A stretch of DNA of 64,000 nucleotides, from assembly GCA_902776725.1 (NCBI GenBank), contig CACYQX010000001.1, positions 183,853 through 247,852 on the forward strand, read 5' to 3'. The notes below the pieces were generated by a model. The model saw only the letters and a program-made list of their open reading frames with translations. It ran no database searches and had not been told where the DNA came from. The DNA is from an uncultured Eubacteriales bacterium. GTDB taxonomy: Bacteria > Bacillota > Clostridia > Peptostreptococcales > Anaerovoracaceae. The translations under genes were made by a program, and so were the position numbers. This document shows positions 16,461 to 25,703 of this stretch, piece by piece (within the stretch, counting starts at the first letter, position 1; the number at the start of each line of letters is the position of its first letter).

Positions 16461-19400
16461 CTATATGTATTCGTAGCCGCAACCGCTAAACGATGGGTCA
16501 AAATTGCAGATGCTCCTATATCCACAATAGGCACAAGGATCGCTCTTCCCCACCTTCTTGGGCCTCAGCTCGATGCGGCCGTCCAAGATTTCCTCGCAGA
16601 GCTCAGTCGTTATGGCCTTCACTTCTTCCTGGAGTCCTCCGAGCTCCTCTTCTGAGATCAGATATCTCTCCGAATTCTTGTCAAGCTCTCCATCTTTCTT
16701 TCTGCCCAACTTTACGACTTTGGATTTGCTGTCGAATTCTCCCGCGACTTCGCGAATCACTTCGTCATCATCCACGAGAACGCCGTCCATCCTATAGCTT
16801 TCCTTTAGTTTCTCTTCAAATTCTTCCCTCTCCTCCGGCTTGATGATATTATCCACGCTGGATTCGGGCTCCGTTATCAGGAAGTAGAAGAGCCCCGCGG
16901 GTTTTCTCTTTCCTTCCTGCGCCGCCTCGAGATAGAGCATTAGCTGAAGGCTGTATCCCGCGCGAACGGCATCGAGATCGAGACTCACATTCCCTGTCTT
17001 GTAATCTATGATTTTTACTCGGTCGCTCTTCATGAGATCGAGCCTGTCGATTCGACCTTCGATATATACTTTTCTTCCGTCGGAAAGCGTCCGCTCTATA
17101 GGCGCGAGAAGCGCCTTTCCGTCGCCGGACTCTCCCCATCTTCCGAATTTGACCTCGTAGCGGCTCTCTTTGATTTCACCCGCTCTGGCCTGTTCGACCA
17201 AAGCGCCCGCAACGAATTTGCACGCCGAAATTGCGCGATCGAGAAGATAATTCTCCGCCCCGGAAACCTTGAAGAGCTTGTCGTGGTATTCTTCCGCCCA
17301 CTCATTGGCAAAGCGCTCAATCATCTCATCCGCTTCTTCGTTCGTCACTGTCTCCCACGCGTTCTTATCCGTTAACTCTCCGGCAAAGCGCTCGAGCGTG
17401 CTGTGATAGAGTTCTCCTATCTCGCGCCCCGCGACTTCATCGACGCGTTCCTCCTCCGCGCGGAGTATATACGAAACAAAATGCTTGTACGGGCAGGAAC
17501 TGAAGTATTCGAGTTCGGACGGACTGTACGAATCTCTAAAGAGATAGTTCATGATTTCCGGTCCGAGATCCTCCTGCTCATTTGTGAATTCGAGGTTCTC
17601 GTTTATCGTATTTAGATTGTTGCTCCCCTTGGTCTTATCCCTTTCACCAAGCCAATCCGAAACCACTTCCCAACCCTCGCCCGCAGGCTGTCCGAGTCTC
17701 TCGTTTCGCATGGCTTCGCTGTAACGCCTCAAGGTATTGGTATCTCCGCCGAGTCTCTTGGATATATCGACGGAAAGATTGGGATCCTCTTTTTCCTTTA
17801 TGTCTGCAAAAATCTTTTTGATCGTCGCAACGACTTCGGAAGCCTGGAGCGCATCGCCCTTTACACCGGCCATGCTATACGAAATCCAAAGATCCTCCTC
17901 GGCCTTGAAAATGCACCTGTAGAGGGCCACGTCTTCTTCCATGCGCTTCTTCTCGCTGTCTCCACCAAAGGCAAAGCCCTCGGCCTCGAGTTCTGCCATC
18001 TCTTCTTTGCTGAAGAGAACATCGTCCGACGGTTTCAGCGGAAGGATGCCGTCGTTCGCGCCCATTATTACCACGGCCTTCACATCGCCCGCTCTGGTGC
18101 GCTGCATAGTTCCGAGAAGCATATCGTCCGCGCTCGGCGGAAGAACTCCAATCTCGAGCTGCGAAAGTCCCGCGCGAAGTATTTCGTGGAACTCCTTTCC
18201 GTCAAACGGCGTCTCACCCATTATTTCTTTTATCTGGTCAAAGATGCCTTTGAGAACTTCCCAAAGCTGTTCGCTCTCCTCCGCGATGTCCGGTGCACCG
18301 ACCGCACGCTGAACCTCTGCAAGCGCAGCCATCCTCTCGGTTATATTCAGGTCGCGCTCAAAGTATTCCTCCATACCGCAGAGGAATTCCTCGTAGGTTT
18401 TGCTCTCTTTATATATCTTTTCAAATCCGACAAAGAGCGGCATCGCCTTCTTTCGGATTTCTTCTATCGCTTCCAATCCGCCATCCGCATAGCGCTTCAT
18501 ATATGATCCGCGTGTGAATTCTTTTTTCCAAAGCGTGCCGCGAATTCTTAGTCTATATGCATACTGCTCGAGTGCGATGATTTCTTCGCGGCTCAGTTCC
18601 GTAAGTCCGCTCTTGAGCGCGGATATTACATCCGCTGTTCTATACCCGTACACCATGCTGTTCAGTAGCGCGGAAATCAGAATCGCAATCGGAGAATTTA
18701 TAACCTGACGTTTCTTGTCGTCAAAAATTTCGAGTCCATATTCCTGGAACACGCGTGAAATAATTCCCGCGCGATCGCTTTGGTCGTTGCAGATGAGGAG
18801 GATGTCGGAAAGTCTGTAATTCCTCTGCATCAGGAGTTCCCTTATATGCGACGCCGCGGCCTCCGCCTCTCCGTAAGGCGAGCTGCATTTTACGAGCGAT
18901 ATGCCCTCGCACGCGTCCTCCCCCTTGGTCGGAGTTATTCCCACGGCAAAGAGTTCTTTCTCGAGCATCGCGATTCCCGGCGCGCGCTGAGTCGCTGCAT
19001 ATCTTTTCTGATCGTCTTCGCCTAAATCGATTATCGAACAATGCGAACCGACCTCCTCCGCTACGCCGACGAGTTCACCGCTGACCGCCGCGGAAAGTCT
19101 AAAGAGATCTTCGTCCCGCACATTCTTGTCCCATGTCAAAAATACGTTCACCGATTTTGCGCGTGCGATGAGCGCGGCTATAAACGAAAGATTCTTTGGC
19201 GTAAAGCTGTCAAATCCATAAATCCAAATATTCGAAGATGCGATGAGGTTCGACTCGCGCGCGGCCTCCTCGTACATAGAAATCAAATCCTCCGCGTCGG
19301 TATACTTTCCTTCGAGCGCATCTTCATATTTTTCATAAACAAAATTGATATCGCGGAGTTTTCTCTGAAGCGCGTTTGCGCCATTGCCCGAGCCATCACT

Positions 19401-19835
19401 TGCGCCGTCGCCGACCTTCTTTATGAGAAGTTCGCTTATCTCTTCAGGCGACACCTCGTACTGCTTTGCGTTTGAAATAAAATCGTTAACCGCCGCAACA
19501 AAATTCTCTCTCCCCCACATTCCTTTGAATGCGTCGAGGCTTTCGTTTTCGTCCCTCAGGATTTTTGAGATGAGCATGTGGCGACCGTAGCGATTGATTA
19601 CGGTTTTCTTGTCCGAGCCGCTCTCCGCGAGAAGCCTTGAGCCGAGCCTTGAAAGGCTTAGAATTTCAATATCCAAGAGCACCTTGGCGCCAAGCCTTGA
19701 GAGGGCCTGTTTTTCCGCAACCAAAGTATACTGGTCGGGAACCAAAACCAAGTTTCTCCCGCCCAGCTCTTTTATCTTGCCGTATATGAACTTTTCTTTG
19801 TCCACGGTCTCGCGACCGCGATAGATGTTCAGCAT
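16461..19835 (-). CDS. addB: AddB-like (RexB-like) helicase-nuclease subunit
   Basis: 1124 residues. Part of the AddAB double-strand-break end-processing complex. The C-terminal third is a RecB-type nuclease: GELYHSTLERF (motif His), EGRIDRLDLM, IIDYKTG and the Gln of YSLQLMLYLEA. The [4Fe-4S] staple is present: one Cys in SSCPYKHF and C1101, C1104, C1110. The N-terminus differs from typical AddB: where GRAGSGKS would form Walker A there is GRETVDKEKF, so ATP binding by this subunit is doubtful. No addA is adjacent; a PpaX-like gene is directly upstream with no gap and rpmE is downstream, so the partner must lie elsewhere. Confidence 0.88.
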   Translation of the reverse strand: MLNIYRGRETVDKEKFIYGKIKELGGRNLVLVPDQYTLVAEKQALSRLGAKVLLDIEILSLSRLGSRLLAESGSDKKTVINRYGRHMLISKILRDENESLDAFKGMWGRENFVAAVNDFISNAKQYEVSPEEISELLIKKVGDGASDGSGNGANALQRKLRDINFVYEKYEDALEGKYTDAEDLISMYEEAARESNLIASSNIWIYGFDSFTPKNLSFIAALIARAKSVNVFLTWDKNVRDEDLFRLSAAVSGELVGVAEEVGSHCSIIDLGEDDQKRYAATQRAPGIAMLEKELFAVGITPTKGEDACEGISLVKCSSPYGEAEAAASHIRELLMQRNYRLSDILLICNDQSDRAGIISRVFQEYGLEIFDDKKRQVINSPIAILISALLNSMVYGYRTADVISALKSGLTELSREEIIALEQYAYRLRIRGTLWKKEFTRGSYMKRYADGGLEAIEEIRKKAMPLFVGFEKIYKESKTYEEFLCGMEEYFERDLNITERMAALAEVQRAVGAPDIAEESEQLWEVLKGIFDQIKEIMGETPFDGKEFHEILRAGLSQLEIGVLPPSADDMLLGTMQRTRAGDVKAVVIMGANDGILPLKPSDDVLFSKEEMAELEAEGFAFGGDSEKKRMEEDVALYRCIFKAEEDLWISYSMAGVKGDALQASEVVATIKKIFADIKEKEDPNLSVDISKRLGGDTNTLRRYSEAMRNERLGQPAGEGWEVVSDWLGERDKTKGSNNLNTINENLEFTNEQEDLGPEIMNYLFRDSYSPSELEYFSSCPYKHFVSYILRAEEERVDEVAGREIGELYHSTLERFAGELTDKNAWETVTNEEADEMIERFANEWAEEYHDKLFKVSGAENYLLDRAISACKFVAGALVEQARAGEIKESRYEVKFGRWGESGDGKALLAPIERTLSDGRKVYIEGRIDRLDLMKSDRVKIIDYKTGNVSLDLDAVRAGYSLQLMLYLEAAQEGKRKPAGLFYFLITEPESSVDNIIKPEEREEFEEKLKESYRMDGVLVDDDEVIREVAGEFDSKSKVVKLGRKKDGELDKNSERYLISEEELGGLQEEVKAITTELCEEILDGRIELRPKKVGKSDPCAYCGYRSICNFDPSFSGCGYEYI

Positions 19836-20528
19836 TTAAATCTCCGAATTGTTAAGTATCTCCCAGATGTCCTCTGCATTTTCGATTATATAGTCCGGCG
19901 TAAAGATGTCCGCGCTCGCGTTTTCCTTTGCCGTGCTCTCGACTCCCGACTTTGCAACCTCGGACCAGCCGACCAGAACAGTAGTCATGCCCGCATTCTT
20001 TCCGCAGCCCATATCGTAGGCGCTGTCGCCGACCATGATCGATTCATCGGCTGTGCTCCCGAGTTTCTCCAGGCATATTAACGCGGGCTCCGGATCCGGT
20101 TTATGCTTTGCGGTATCCTCCACGGTAACGAGCGCATCGATCTTATCCTCGAGACCGAATTTGTTCAGTCCGAGTAGAGTCGACGCCCTAAGTCTCGATG
20201 TGGCGATTCCAACTTTGTATCCGCGCTCCTTGAGTTCCAGCACGAGTTCCTTCATCCCCGGGAAGATTTCGATTTGATCCACGAAGATTTCTTTCTGATA
20301 GCTTCTGTAGATGTCAACGGATTCTTCGACGTCAAACTCGGGAAAGAGCTTCTCCATTGTATAATAAAGCGGCTCACCAAAGGTGGCGAGTATGTCCGAA
20401 ATTTCTCCCTCAACTCCCCTTCTGGCCCTAAAAACCGCCTGCCACGAACCAATAATCAATTGATTGGTGTCCGCAATCGTCCCATCAAAATCAAAAACAA
20501 CCGTCGTAAACTTATTCTTACCTTCCAT
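19836..20528 (-). CDS. HAD-superfamily phosphatase, PpaX/Gph-like
   Basis: 230 residues. Motif I DFDGTIADT, motif II Ser in ATSRLRAS, motif III Lys in KHKPDPEP, motif IV GDSAYD. The helical cap after motif I is type I, as in pyrophosphatase PpaX and phosphoglycolate phosphatase. The latter role would suit its pairing with addB because phosphoglycolate arises during DNA end repair, but this is inference. Its stop abuts the addB ATG. Start has GGAG 6 bases upstream. Confidence 0.85.
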   Translation of the reverse strand: MEGKNKFTTVVFDFDGTIADTNQLIIGSWQAVFRARRGVEGEISDILATFGEPLYYTMEKLFPEFDVEESVDIYRSYQKEIFVDQIEIFPGMKELVLELKERGYKVGIATSRLRASTLLGLNKFGLEDKIDALVTVEDTAKHKPDPEPALICLEKLGSTADESIMVGDSAYDMGCGKNAGMTTVLVGWSEVAKSGVESTAKENASADIFTPDYIIENAEDIWEILNNSEI

Positions 20529-20599
20529 CTAACTCTCCGTCTCGCGTCTCCTTGTTCCCGTTCCTTGGCTTTGCTCTTTTATCACTTTTATCAGTATAT

Positions 20600-20628
20600 A
20601 TTATACCATCACTTTGCCGATACTTGTC
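20600..20628 (-). promoter_or_regulatory. Promoter for the ppaX-like/addB operon
   Basis: Minus strand TATAAT (20600-20605) preceded by TGG (extended -10); a weak -35, GACAAG (20623-20628), lies 17 bases upstream. Confidence 0.6.
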
Positions 20629-20644
20629 CGATAAGTGTGGCACC

Positions 20645-22012
20645 TTACACTTTTTTCAGTAGGTCAAGGGCGCCTTTGATCCATTTGGTGCCGCCCTCCA
20701 GTTTATATCCGGCAAAACCGGAATCCTTGAGCAATGCTCTGATTTCATCCCTGCTAATTTCCGGATTCAAGAGTTTTGAAAAACTGATCCCCATCTCGGA
20801 GAGTTCTTTGACATAGTCCAAGTATGTTCCCGAAGGCCCAAAGGATGTCGCATACGCGCCTATATCCTTGCATGCCCTCTTGACTGTTTCCTCTGTGTCC
20901 TCGTAAAAAAGACTGCGTCCGTTGTCGTACAGCGGGTAGAAGGATTCCCGACCGCCGTCGTCAATCTTAACCGCTATATTCGATAGATGCCTATCGTCCT
21001 GCCTTGTGACAAAATCAAAGGCGATCATTCGAGCAAAGTCGGAAATATATCGCGGTCTCGCAGCGATAAGGTTCTCCAATTCATTTTCGCCTCTTGAGTC
21101 TATAATCCTTCTGAAATGAACGATGTGTTCTTTCATGAAATCATATTCAAAAGCGGAGAATACCTGATCTTTCTCCACCCTATAACACCTGCAGCAGGGT
21201 ACCTTCATCAGCTTCGCAAGCTTATATGCCGCTAGCTCCGATTCCATATCCGTAGAGACAGGATTGATGCGCTGTTTATATATCCCATATTTCCCGCGAT
21301 AGACGCCATACCTCTTGATATTGTATCCTTCCGGAGTATCGACGCTGTCGCCCACCAAATCCTTCTTCATCATGAAAACTGAATCAAAAACATCGCTGAC
21401 CGCATCTGCCATTTTGTCGCCTTCTTTATCCGCAAGCCAAAGCATATCCTTGGCGTTTATCGCTTTGGTTGCCTCGGCGATTTCCAAGACATCATATCGG
21501 GACAAACCGAGTTTAAAAAGTATCTTTTCTATATCTCTTCTGTCTCTGCTTACGATTCGTTCCGACAAAAATGCCATAAACTCTCCGCGAGTCCAGAATG
21601 TTTTTCCTTTTGTATATGCGCTGACCACGGCATTGTAATCGGGCTTCGTAAAATTCACCTCGTTGTTTCCGCTTACAAGCCCTATTACATCATCCTCCCA
21701 TTTTAGATACAGCCGCGTGTAGGTGTTATATCCAAAACCGGCCTCACTCTCCGCAACAGATAGCATTTCAATGCCTCCGCGCAAATTATATAGGTCTTTT
21801 TCGAGGCGCTTTCTTTCCGCCAATGCCATCCTATACGATTCAAGATTCTCGTCTTTTATATATTTGCTTTTTATTTTTCCGCCTTCTCTCCACTGCAAAT
21901 AGAAGCGCTCTTTTCCATTTATCGTTTTCTTGGATATATATCCCTTGGGAAGAGCCTCGAGGCGCTTTTCGATTTTTCTTATTTCATTTTTGTCGTTCTT
22001 CTTGTTCATCAT
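20645..22012 (-). CDS. HipA-like kinase-fold protein with DUF6788-like N-terminus
   Basis: About 455 residues. Residues ~10-75 (RLEALPKGYISKKTINGKER, then a QWREGGKIKSKYI segment) resemble a short lysine-rich domain common in Clostridia accessory proteins (DUF6788-like). The C-terminal half resembles HipA/HipA-like kinases: a nucleotide-pocket segment (KRYGVYRGKYGIYKQ), catalytic loop RQDDRHLSNIAV (Asp and Asn in the expected DxxxxN pattern) and a DxG-like YDNGRSLF. HipA proteins phosphorylate targets such as GltX. No HipB-type antitoxin is adjacent. Starts at one of two ATGs after AAGG; a GTG two codons earlier is less likely. Expression comes from the consensus promoter with repeated operators at 22068-22108. 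Looks like an accessory insertion between housekeeping genes. Confidence 0.65.
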   Translation of the reverse strand: MMNKKNDKNEIRKIEKRLEALPKGYISKKTINGKERFYLQWREGGKIKSKYIKDENLESYRMALAERKRLEKDLYNLRGGIEMLSVAESEAGFGYNTYTRLYLKWEDDVIGLVSGNNEVNFTKPDYNAVVSAYTKGKTFWTRGEFMAFLSERIVSRDRRDIEKILFKLGLSRYDVLEIAEATKAINAKDMLWLADKEGDKMADAVSDVFDSVFMMKKDLVGDSVDTPEGYNIKRYGVYRGKYGIYKQRINPVSTDMESELAAYKLAKLMKVPCCRCYRVEKDQVFSAFEYDFMKEHIVHFRRIIDSRGENELENLIAARPRYISDFARMIAFDFVTRQDDRHLSNIAVKIDDGGRESFYPLYDNGRSLFYEDTEETVKRACKDIGAYATSFGPSGTYLDYVKELSEMGISFSKLLNPEISRDEIRALLKDSGFAGYKLEGGTKWIKGALDLLKKV

Positions 22013-22043
22013 ATACACCTTAATTCAAATTCCGAAATTAAAA

Positions 22044-22067
22044 ATCGCCGCAGAGTCCTGCGGCGAT
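22044..22067 (-). terminator. Terminator of the PFOR gene, overlapping a promoter
   Basis: Perfect 10-bp stem ATCGCCGCAG/CTGCGGCGAT with a 4-base loop, followed on the minus strand by TTTTAATTT. The -10 at 22068-22073 abuts it, so transcripts starting near 22061 begin inside the 5' arm. Confidence 0.8.
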
Positions 22068-22096
22068 ATTATAACCTACAATAACCTACATGTCAA
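22068..22096 (-). promoter_or_regulatory. Perfect consensus promoter for the HipA-like gene
   Basis: Minus strand TTGACA (22091-22096), 17 bases, TATAAT (22068-22073). The spacer is filled by two TGTAGGTTA repeats, so a bound repressor would block polymerase. Confidence 0.88.
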
Positions 22097-22108
22097 CTTT
22101 GTAGGTTA
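22072..22108. repeat. Triple TGTAGGTTA operator-like repeat
   Basis: TAACCTACA at 22072-22080 and again at 22082-22090 (10-base period, one helical turn), and the inverted copy TGTAGGTTA at 22100-22108. The direct copies lie between -35 and -10, the inverted copy just upstream of -35. Arrangement of a tight repressor site; the regulator is not identified. Confidence 0.75.
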
Positions 22109-22120
22109 CACCCGATGCAC

Positions 22121-25100
22121 CTACTCGGTTTCCTCGAGTTTCTTATATGTCTCGTATCTCGCCTTGGCGTCGAGCTCGGCCTTGTCAAAGAGTTCCTTGG
22201 CGTTCTCCGGGAAGCTCTTATAGAGCGACGCATAGCGGTCTTCACCCGCGAGGAAGTCCTTATATGCCATCGTCGGTTCCTTGGAGTCGAGTGTGAATCT
22301 GTGGTCGGCCTTTGCAGGATTGTATCTATATAGCGGCCAATATCCGGATTCCACAGCCCTCTTCATCTCTGCCTGAACCTCGTCCATTCCGGCTTTGATG
22401 CCGTGGTTGATGCACGGTGCGTATGCGATGATGACAGCCGGTCCCGGGTAGGCTTCCGCTTCCGTTATGGCCTTCATGAGCTGGTTTGGATCGGCGCCCA
22501 TAGCGACCTGCGCAACATAGCAGTTGTCGTAGGCCATAAACATGCGTCCGAGATCCTTCTTTCCGCTCTTCTTGCCTGCGGCCTGGAACTGCGCAACGGC
22601 TCCGAGAGGCGTGGCTTTACTGCTCTGTCCTCCCGTGTTGGAATAGACTTCCGTATCAATGACAAAGATATTTATATCTTCTCCCATTGCGATTACGTGA
22701 TCGAGTCCGCCAAAGCCTATATCGTAAGCCCAGCCGTCTCCACCGAACATCCAAACAGGAAGCTTGGCAAAATGCTCAGGATGACGAAGTATGAGCATCT
22801 TGAGTTCCGCCGCTCTTCCTTCAAACTCTCTCGCGTTTATCGCTTCTAGAAGTTTATCCGACGCAGGTCTCGATTCCTTTACGTCCGAGAATACCTTGAG
22901 CCACTCCTCAACAACACCCTTGAGCTCCGGCTCTATCTCCGCGAGTTCCTCTATCCAAGCGCGCGTTTTGTTTCTCTGCTGTTTAACGGAGAGGCACATT
23001 CCGAGAGCAAACTCCGCATTGTTTTCAAAGAGCGAATTGCTCCACGCGGGTCCGCGTCCGTCCTTGTTCACCGTATACGGAATCGAAGGCATCGGCGATC
23101 CCCAGGCCTGTGAGCAGCCCGTTGCGTTTGCCCAATACATTCTGTCGCCGTAGAGCTGTGTGAGAAGCTTTGCATAAGGCGTCTCTCCGCAGCCTGCGCA
23201 TGCTCCCGAGAATTCGCAGAGCGGCTGGCTGAACTGAGATCCCTTTACGGTTTCGATATCAAAGGCGTTTTTATCGCTTATAGTGAGCGCGTATTCCCAC
23301 TCCGGCGTGAGCGTGAGTTCTCTATCCACGTGTTCCATAGTGAGCGCTTTGTCCTTAAGCGGACATGAAGCAACGCAGCTTCCGCAGCCCGTGCAGTCCA
23401 TATCGCTTATCTGAATCGAGAAATAAAGTTCCTCGCCCTTTACGCCCTTTGCAGGAACCGCAACGAATCCTTCAGGCGCGTTCTTGACTTCTTCTTCATT
23501 CAAGAGATACGGCCTGATTACAGCGTGCGGGCAAACGAATGAGCAGCGATTGCACTGCGCGCAAACCTCCGCATTCCACTTTGGAAGACGGGTTGCGATT
23601 CCTCTCTTCTCGTAAGCGGTTGTTCCGAGCGGCATAGTTCCGTCTTCGTAACCGATGAACGTCGATACAGGAAGATCGTCGCCCTTGAGATCGTTTATCG
23701 GTCTAAGTATATTTTTTATGAAGTCGGGCTCATCCTTAGAGGCTGCGCTTTCGGATTTAGCATCGCCTTTCGCATCAGCCCAAGATGCGGGTATCTCTAC
23801 CATCTTTACGTGCTTGGCGCCCTCATCGATTGCGGCGAGATTCATCTCGACAATCTTGTCGCCCTTCTTTCCGAAAGATTTTTCGGCGGCTGCCTTCATG
23901 AACCCAAGAGCCTCTTCCATCGGAATGATATCCGCAAGAGCAAAGAACGCAGACTGAAGAACCATGCTTATCTTGTCGCCAAGTCCGAGTTCGTTTGCTA
24001 TTTTGTTTGCGTCGATGATATAGAGTTTTGCTTTCTTCTCCGCGAGGGTACGCTTAACGTCGGCTGAGAGTTTTTCTTCGAGCTCCTCTTCCGTCCACTG
24101 GCAGTTTAGGAGAAGGGTTCCGCTATCTTTCAATTCAGAAACAATATCGTATTTGTTTATGAACGACGGATGGTGGCATGCCACAAAGTCCGCATCTGTT
24201 ACGAGGTATGATCCGAGAATCGGTTCGTCTCCGAATCTCAGATGGCTTCTCGTAATACCGAAGGACTTCTTGGTATCGTATTCAAAATATGCCTGCGTAA
24301 ACATCGGTGTGTTTTCGCCGATGATCTTGATCGAATTCTTATTTGCTCCGACGGTTCCGTCGCTTCCGAGTCCCCAGAACTTGCACGCTACCATCTTCTT
24401 ATGCGGAATCTCAAGCTTCTCTCCTATAGGAAGCGAAAGATGCGTAACGTCGTCTTCTATTCCGATGGTGAATCCGTTGAACGGATCGTCTGACTTGAGA
24501 TGATCGAGAGCGGCCTTTATCTGCTCCGGAGTTGTATCCTTTGATGAGAGTCCGTAGCGACCACCGATTATGAAAGGTGCCCCTTCGATATTGGTATATG
24601 CTGCGCAGACAGCGAGATAAAGCGGATCTCCCGATGCGCCCATCTCTTTGCAGCGGTCGAGGACGGCGATCTTTTTGACCGTCTTTGGAAGTGCTTCTCT
24701 GAACATTTCCTTGGAGAAAGGATTGAATAGATGCACCTGGAGATAACCGACTTTTTCTCCGCGAGCGTTCATATACTCAACGGCCTCTCTTGCGGCACCG
24801 CTTACAGAACCCATCGCAACGACAACGCGCTCCGCATCCGGCGCACCGTAGTAGTTAAAGATATGATAATCTTCTCCGGTTATCTTGTTTATCTCCTGCA
24901 TATATTCTTCTACGATGCCCGGAAGCTCGTCGTAGAATCTATTGTTTGCTTCTCTGAATTGGAAGTATACGTCAGGATTTTGAACCGTGTTTCTGAGCGA
25001 AGGATGGTATGGGTTGAGCGCACCCTCTCTGAAACTTCTTACTGCCTGCCAGTCAAGAATCTTTCCGAAATCTTCGTAGGATATAGCTCTTACCTTCTGA

Positions 25101-25642
25101 ACCTCGTGCGATGTTCTGAATCCGTCAAAGAAATGCATAAACGGAACTCTCGCCTTGATTGCGGCAAGATGCGCAACGCCCGCAAGATCCATAACTTCCT
25201 GAACGCTTCCCGTGGAGAGCATTGCAAATCCTGTCTGGCGACAGTTCATTACATCGCTGTGGTCTCCGAAGATGGACATCGCATGCGTTCCTACCGTTCT
25301 CGACGCAACGTGGAGAACCGCAGGCTGCTTTGTTCCGCTGATTCTGTGAAGAACCGGAATCATGAGCATGAGTCCCTGCGACGACGTAAAGCTCGTCGCA
25401 AGAGATCCCGCTTCGAGCGCACCGTGAACGGCACCGATCGCACCGGCCTCTGACTGCATTTCAACCAGCGTTACGGGTTGGTCATAAAGATTCTTCTTTC
25501 CCTTGGCGGACCACTCATCGGTTTTCTCCGCCATCGGAGAAGAAGGCGTGATTGGATAGATTGCAGCAACCTCAGAGAAGGCATATGCCACATACGCCGC
25601 CGCCTCGTTTCCGTCAACTACCATAATCTTTTCTTCTGACAT
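22121..25642 (-). CDS. nifJ: Pyruvate:ferredoxin (flavodoxin) oxidoreductase, single-chain
   Basis: 1173 residues from the ATG at 25642 (AAAGGA 7 bases upstream; the frame opens 8 codons earlier without signal). Oxidises pyruvate to acetyl-CoA and CO2, reducing ferredoxin. Domain I begins with YPITPSSPMAE; a 2x[4Fe-4S] insert has CAQCNRCSFVCP and CTGCGSCVASCP; the TPP domain has GCGETPYAKL, GDGWAYDIGFGG and NTGGQSSK; a further Cys near ANATGCSQAWG helps bind the proximal cluster. Full length and intact. Supplies ferredoxin for the hydrogenase further along the window. Upstream is a terminator after arcB, and a clear own promoter was not found. Confidence 0.97.
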   Translation of the reverse strand: MSEEKIMVVDGNEAAAYVAYAFSEVAAIYPITPSSPMAEKTDEWSAKGKKNLYDQPVTLVEMQSEAGAIGAVHGALEAGSLATSFTSSQGLMLMIPVLHRISGTKQPAVLHVASRTVGTHAMSIFGDHSDVMNCRQTGFAMLSTGSVQEVMDLAGVAHLAAIKARVPFMHFFDGFRTSHEVQKVRAISYEDFGKILDWQAVRSFREGALNPYHPSLRNTVQNPDVYFQFREANNRFYDELPGIVEEYMQEINKITGEDYHIFNYYGAPDAERVVVAMGSVSGAAREAVEYMNARGEKVGYLQVHLFNPFSKEMFREALPKTVKKIAVLDRCKEMGASGDPLYLAVCAAYTNIEGAPFIIGGRYGLSSKDTTPEQIKAALDHLKSDDPFNGFTIGIEDDVTHLSLPIGEKLEIPHKKMVACKFWGLGSDGTVGANKNSIKIIGENTPMFTQAYFEYDTKKSFGITRSHLRFGDEPILGSYLVTDADFVACHHPSFINKYDIVSELKDSGTLLLNCQWTEEELEEKLSADVKRTLAEKKAKLYIIDANKIANELGLGDKISMVLQSAFFALADIIPMEEALGFMKAAAEKSFGKKGDKIVEMNLAAIDEGAKHVKMVEIPASWADAKGDAKSESAASKDEPDFIKNILRPINDLKGDDLPVSTFIGYEDGTMPLGTTAYEKRGIATRLPKWNAEVCAQCNRCSFVCPHAVIRPYLLNEEEVKNAPEGFVAVPAKGVKGEELYFSIQISDMDCTGCGSCVASCPLKDKALTMEHVDRELTLTPEWEYALTISDKNAFDIETVKGSQFSQPLCEFSGACAGCGETPYAKLLTQLYGDRMYWANATGCSQAWGSPMPSIPYTVNKDGRGPAWSNSLFENNAEFALGMCLSVKQQRNKTRAWIEELAEIEPELKGVVEEWLKVFSDVKESRPASDKLLEAINAREFEGRAAELKMLILRHPEHFAKLPVWMFGGDGWAYDIGFGGLDHVIAMGEDINIFVIDTEVYSNTGGQSSKATPLGAVAQFQAAGKKSGKKDLGRMFMAYDNCYVAQVAMGADPNQLMKAITEAEAYPGPAVIIAYAPCINHGIKAGMDEVQAEMKRAVESGYWPLYRYNPAKADHRFTLDSKEPTMAYKDFLAGEDRYASLYKSFPENAKELFDKAELDAKARYETYKKLEETE

Positions 25643-25655
25643 TTCAAAATCCTTT

Positions 25656-25690
25656 CGAATAAACAAGGCGACCCCCTTTCGAGAGCCGCC
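25656..25690 (-). terminator. Terminator or attenuator between arcB and PFOR
   Basis: GGCGGCTCTC-GAAA-GGGGGTCGCC (25667-25690; 10 bp including G-U pairs, GNRA loop) followed by TTGTTTATT on the minus strand. It ends only about 25 bases before the PFOR ATG, so it could attenuate read-through into PFOR. Confidence 0.65.
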
Positions 25691-25703
25691 CTTTGATTTA
25701 GGT

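Noticed and set aside
20608-20650. Plus-strand AAGTGT/ACACTT stem followed by T run as a terminator
   Set aside because: Only 6 A/T-rich base pairs and no plus-strand gene upstream to terminate.
22072-22108. TGTAGGTTA repeats as a mini CRISPR or attachment site
   Set aside because: Units of 9 bases, spaced within a promoter and with no integrase or cas genes nearby; operator sites are the better explanation.
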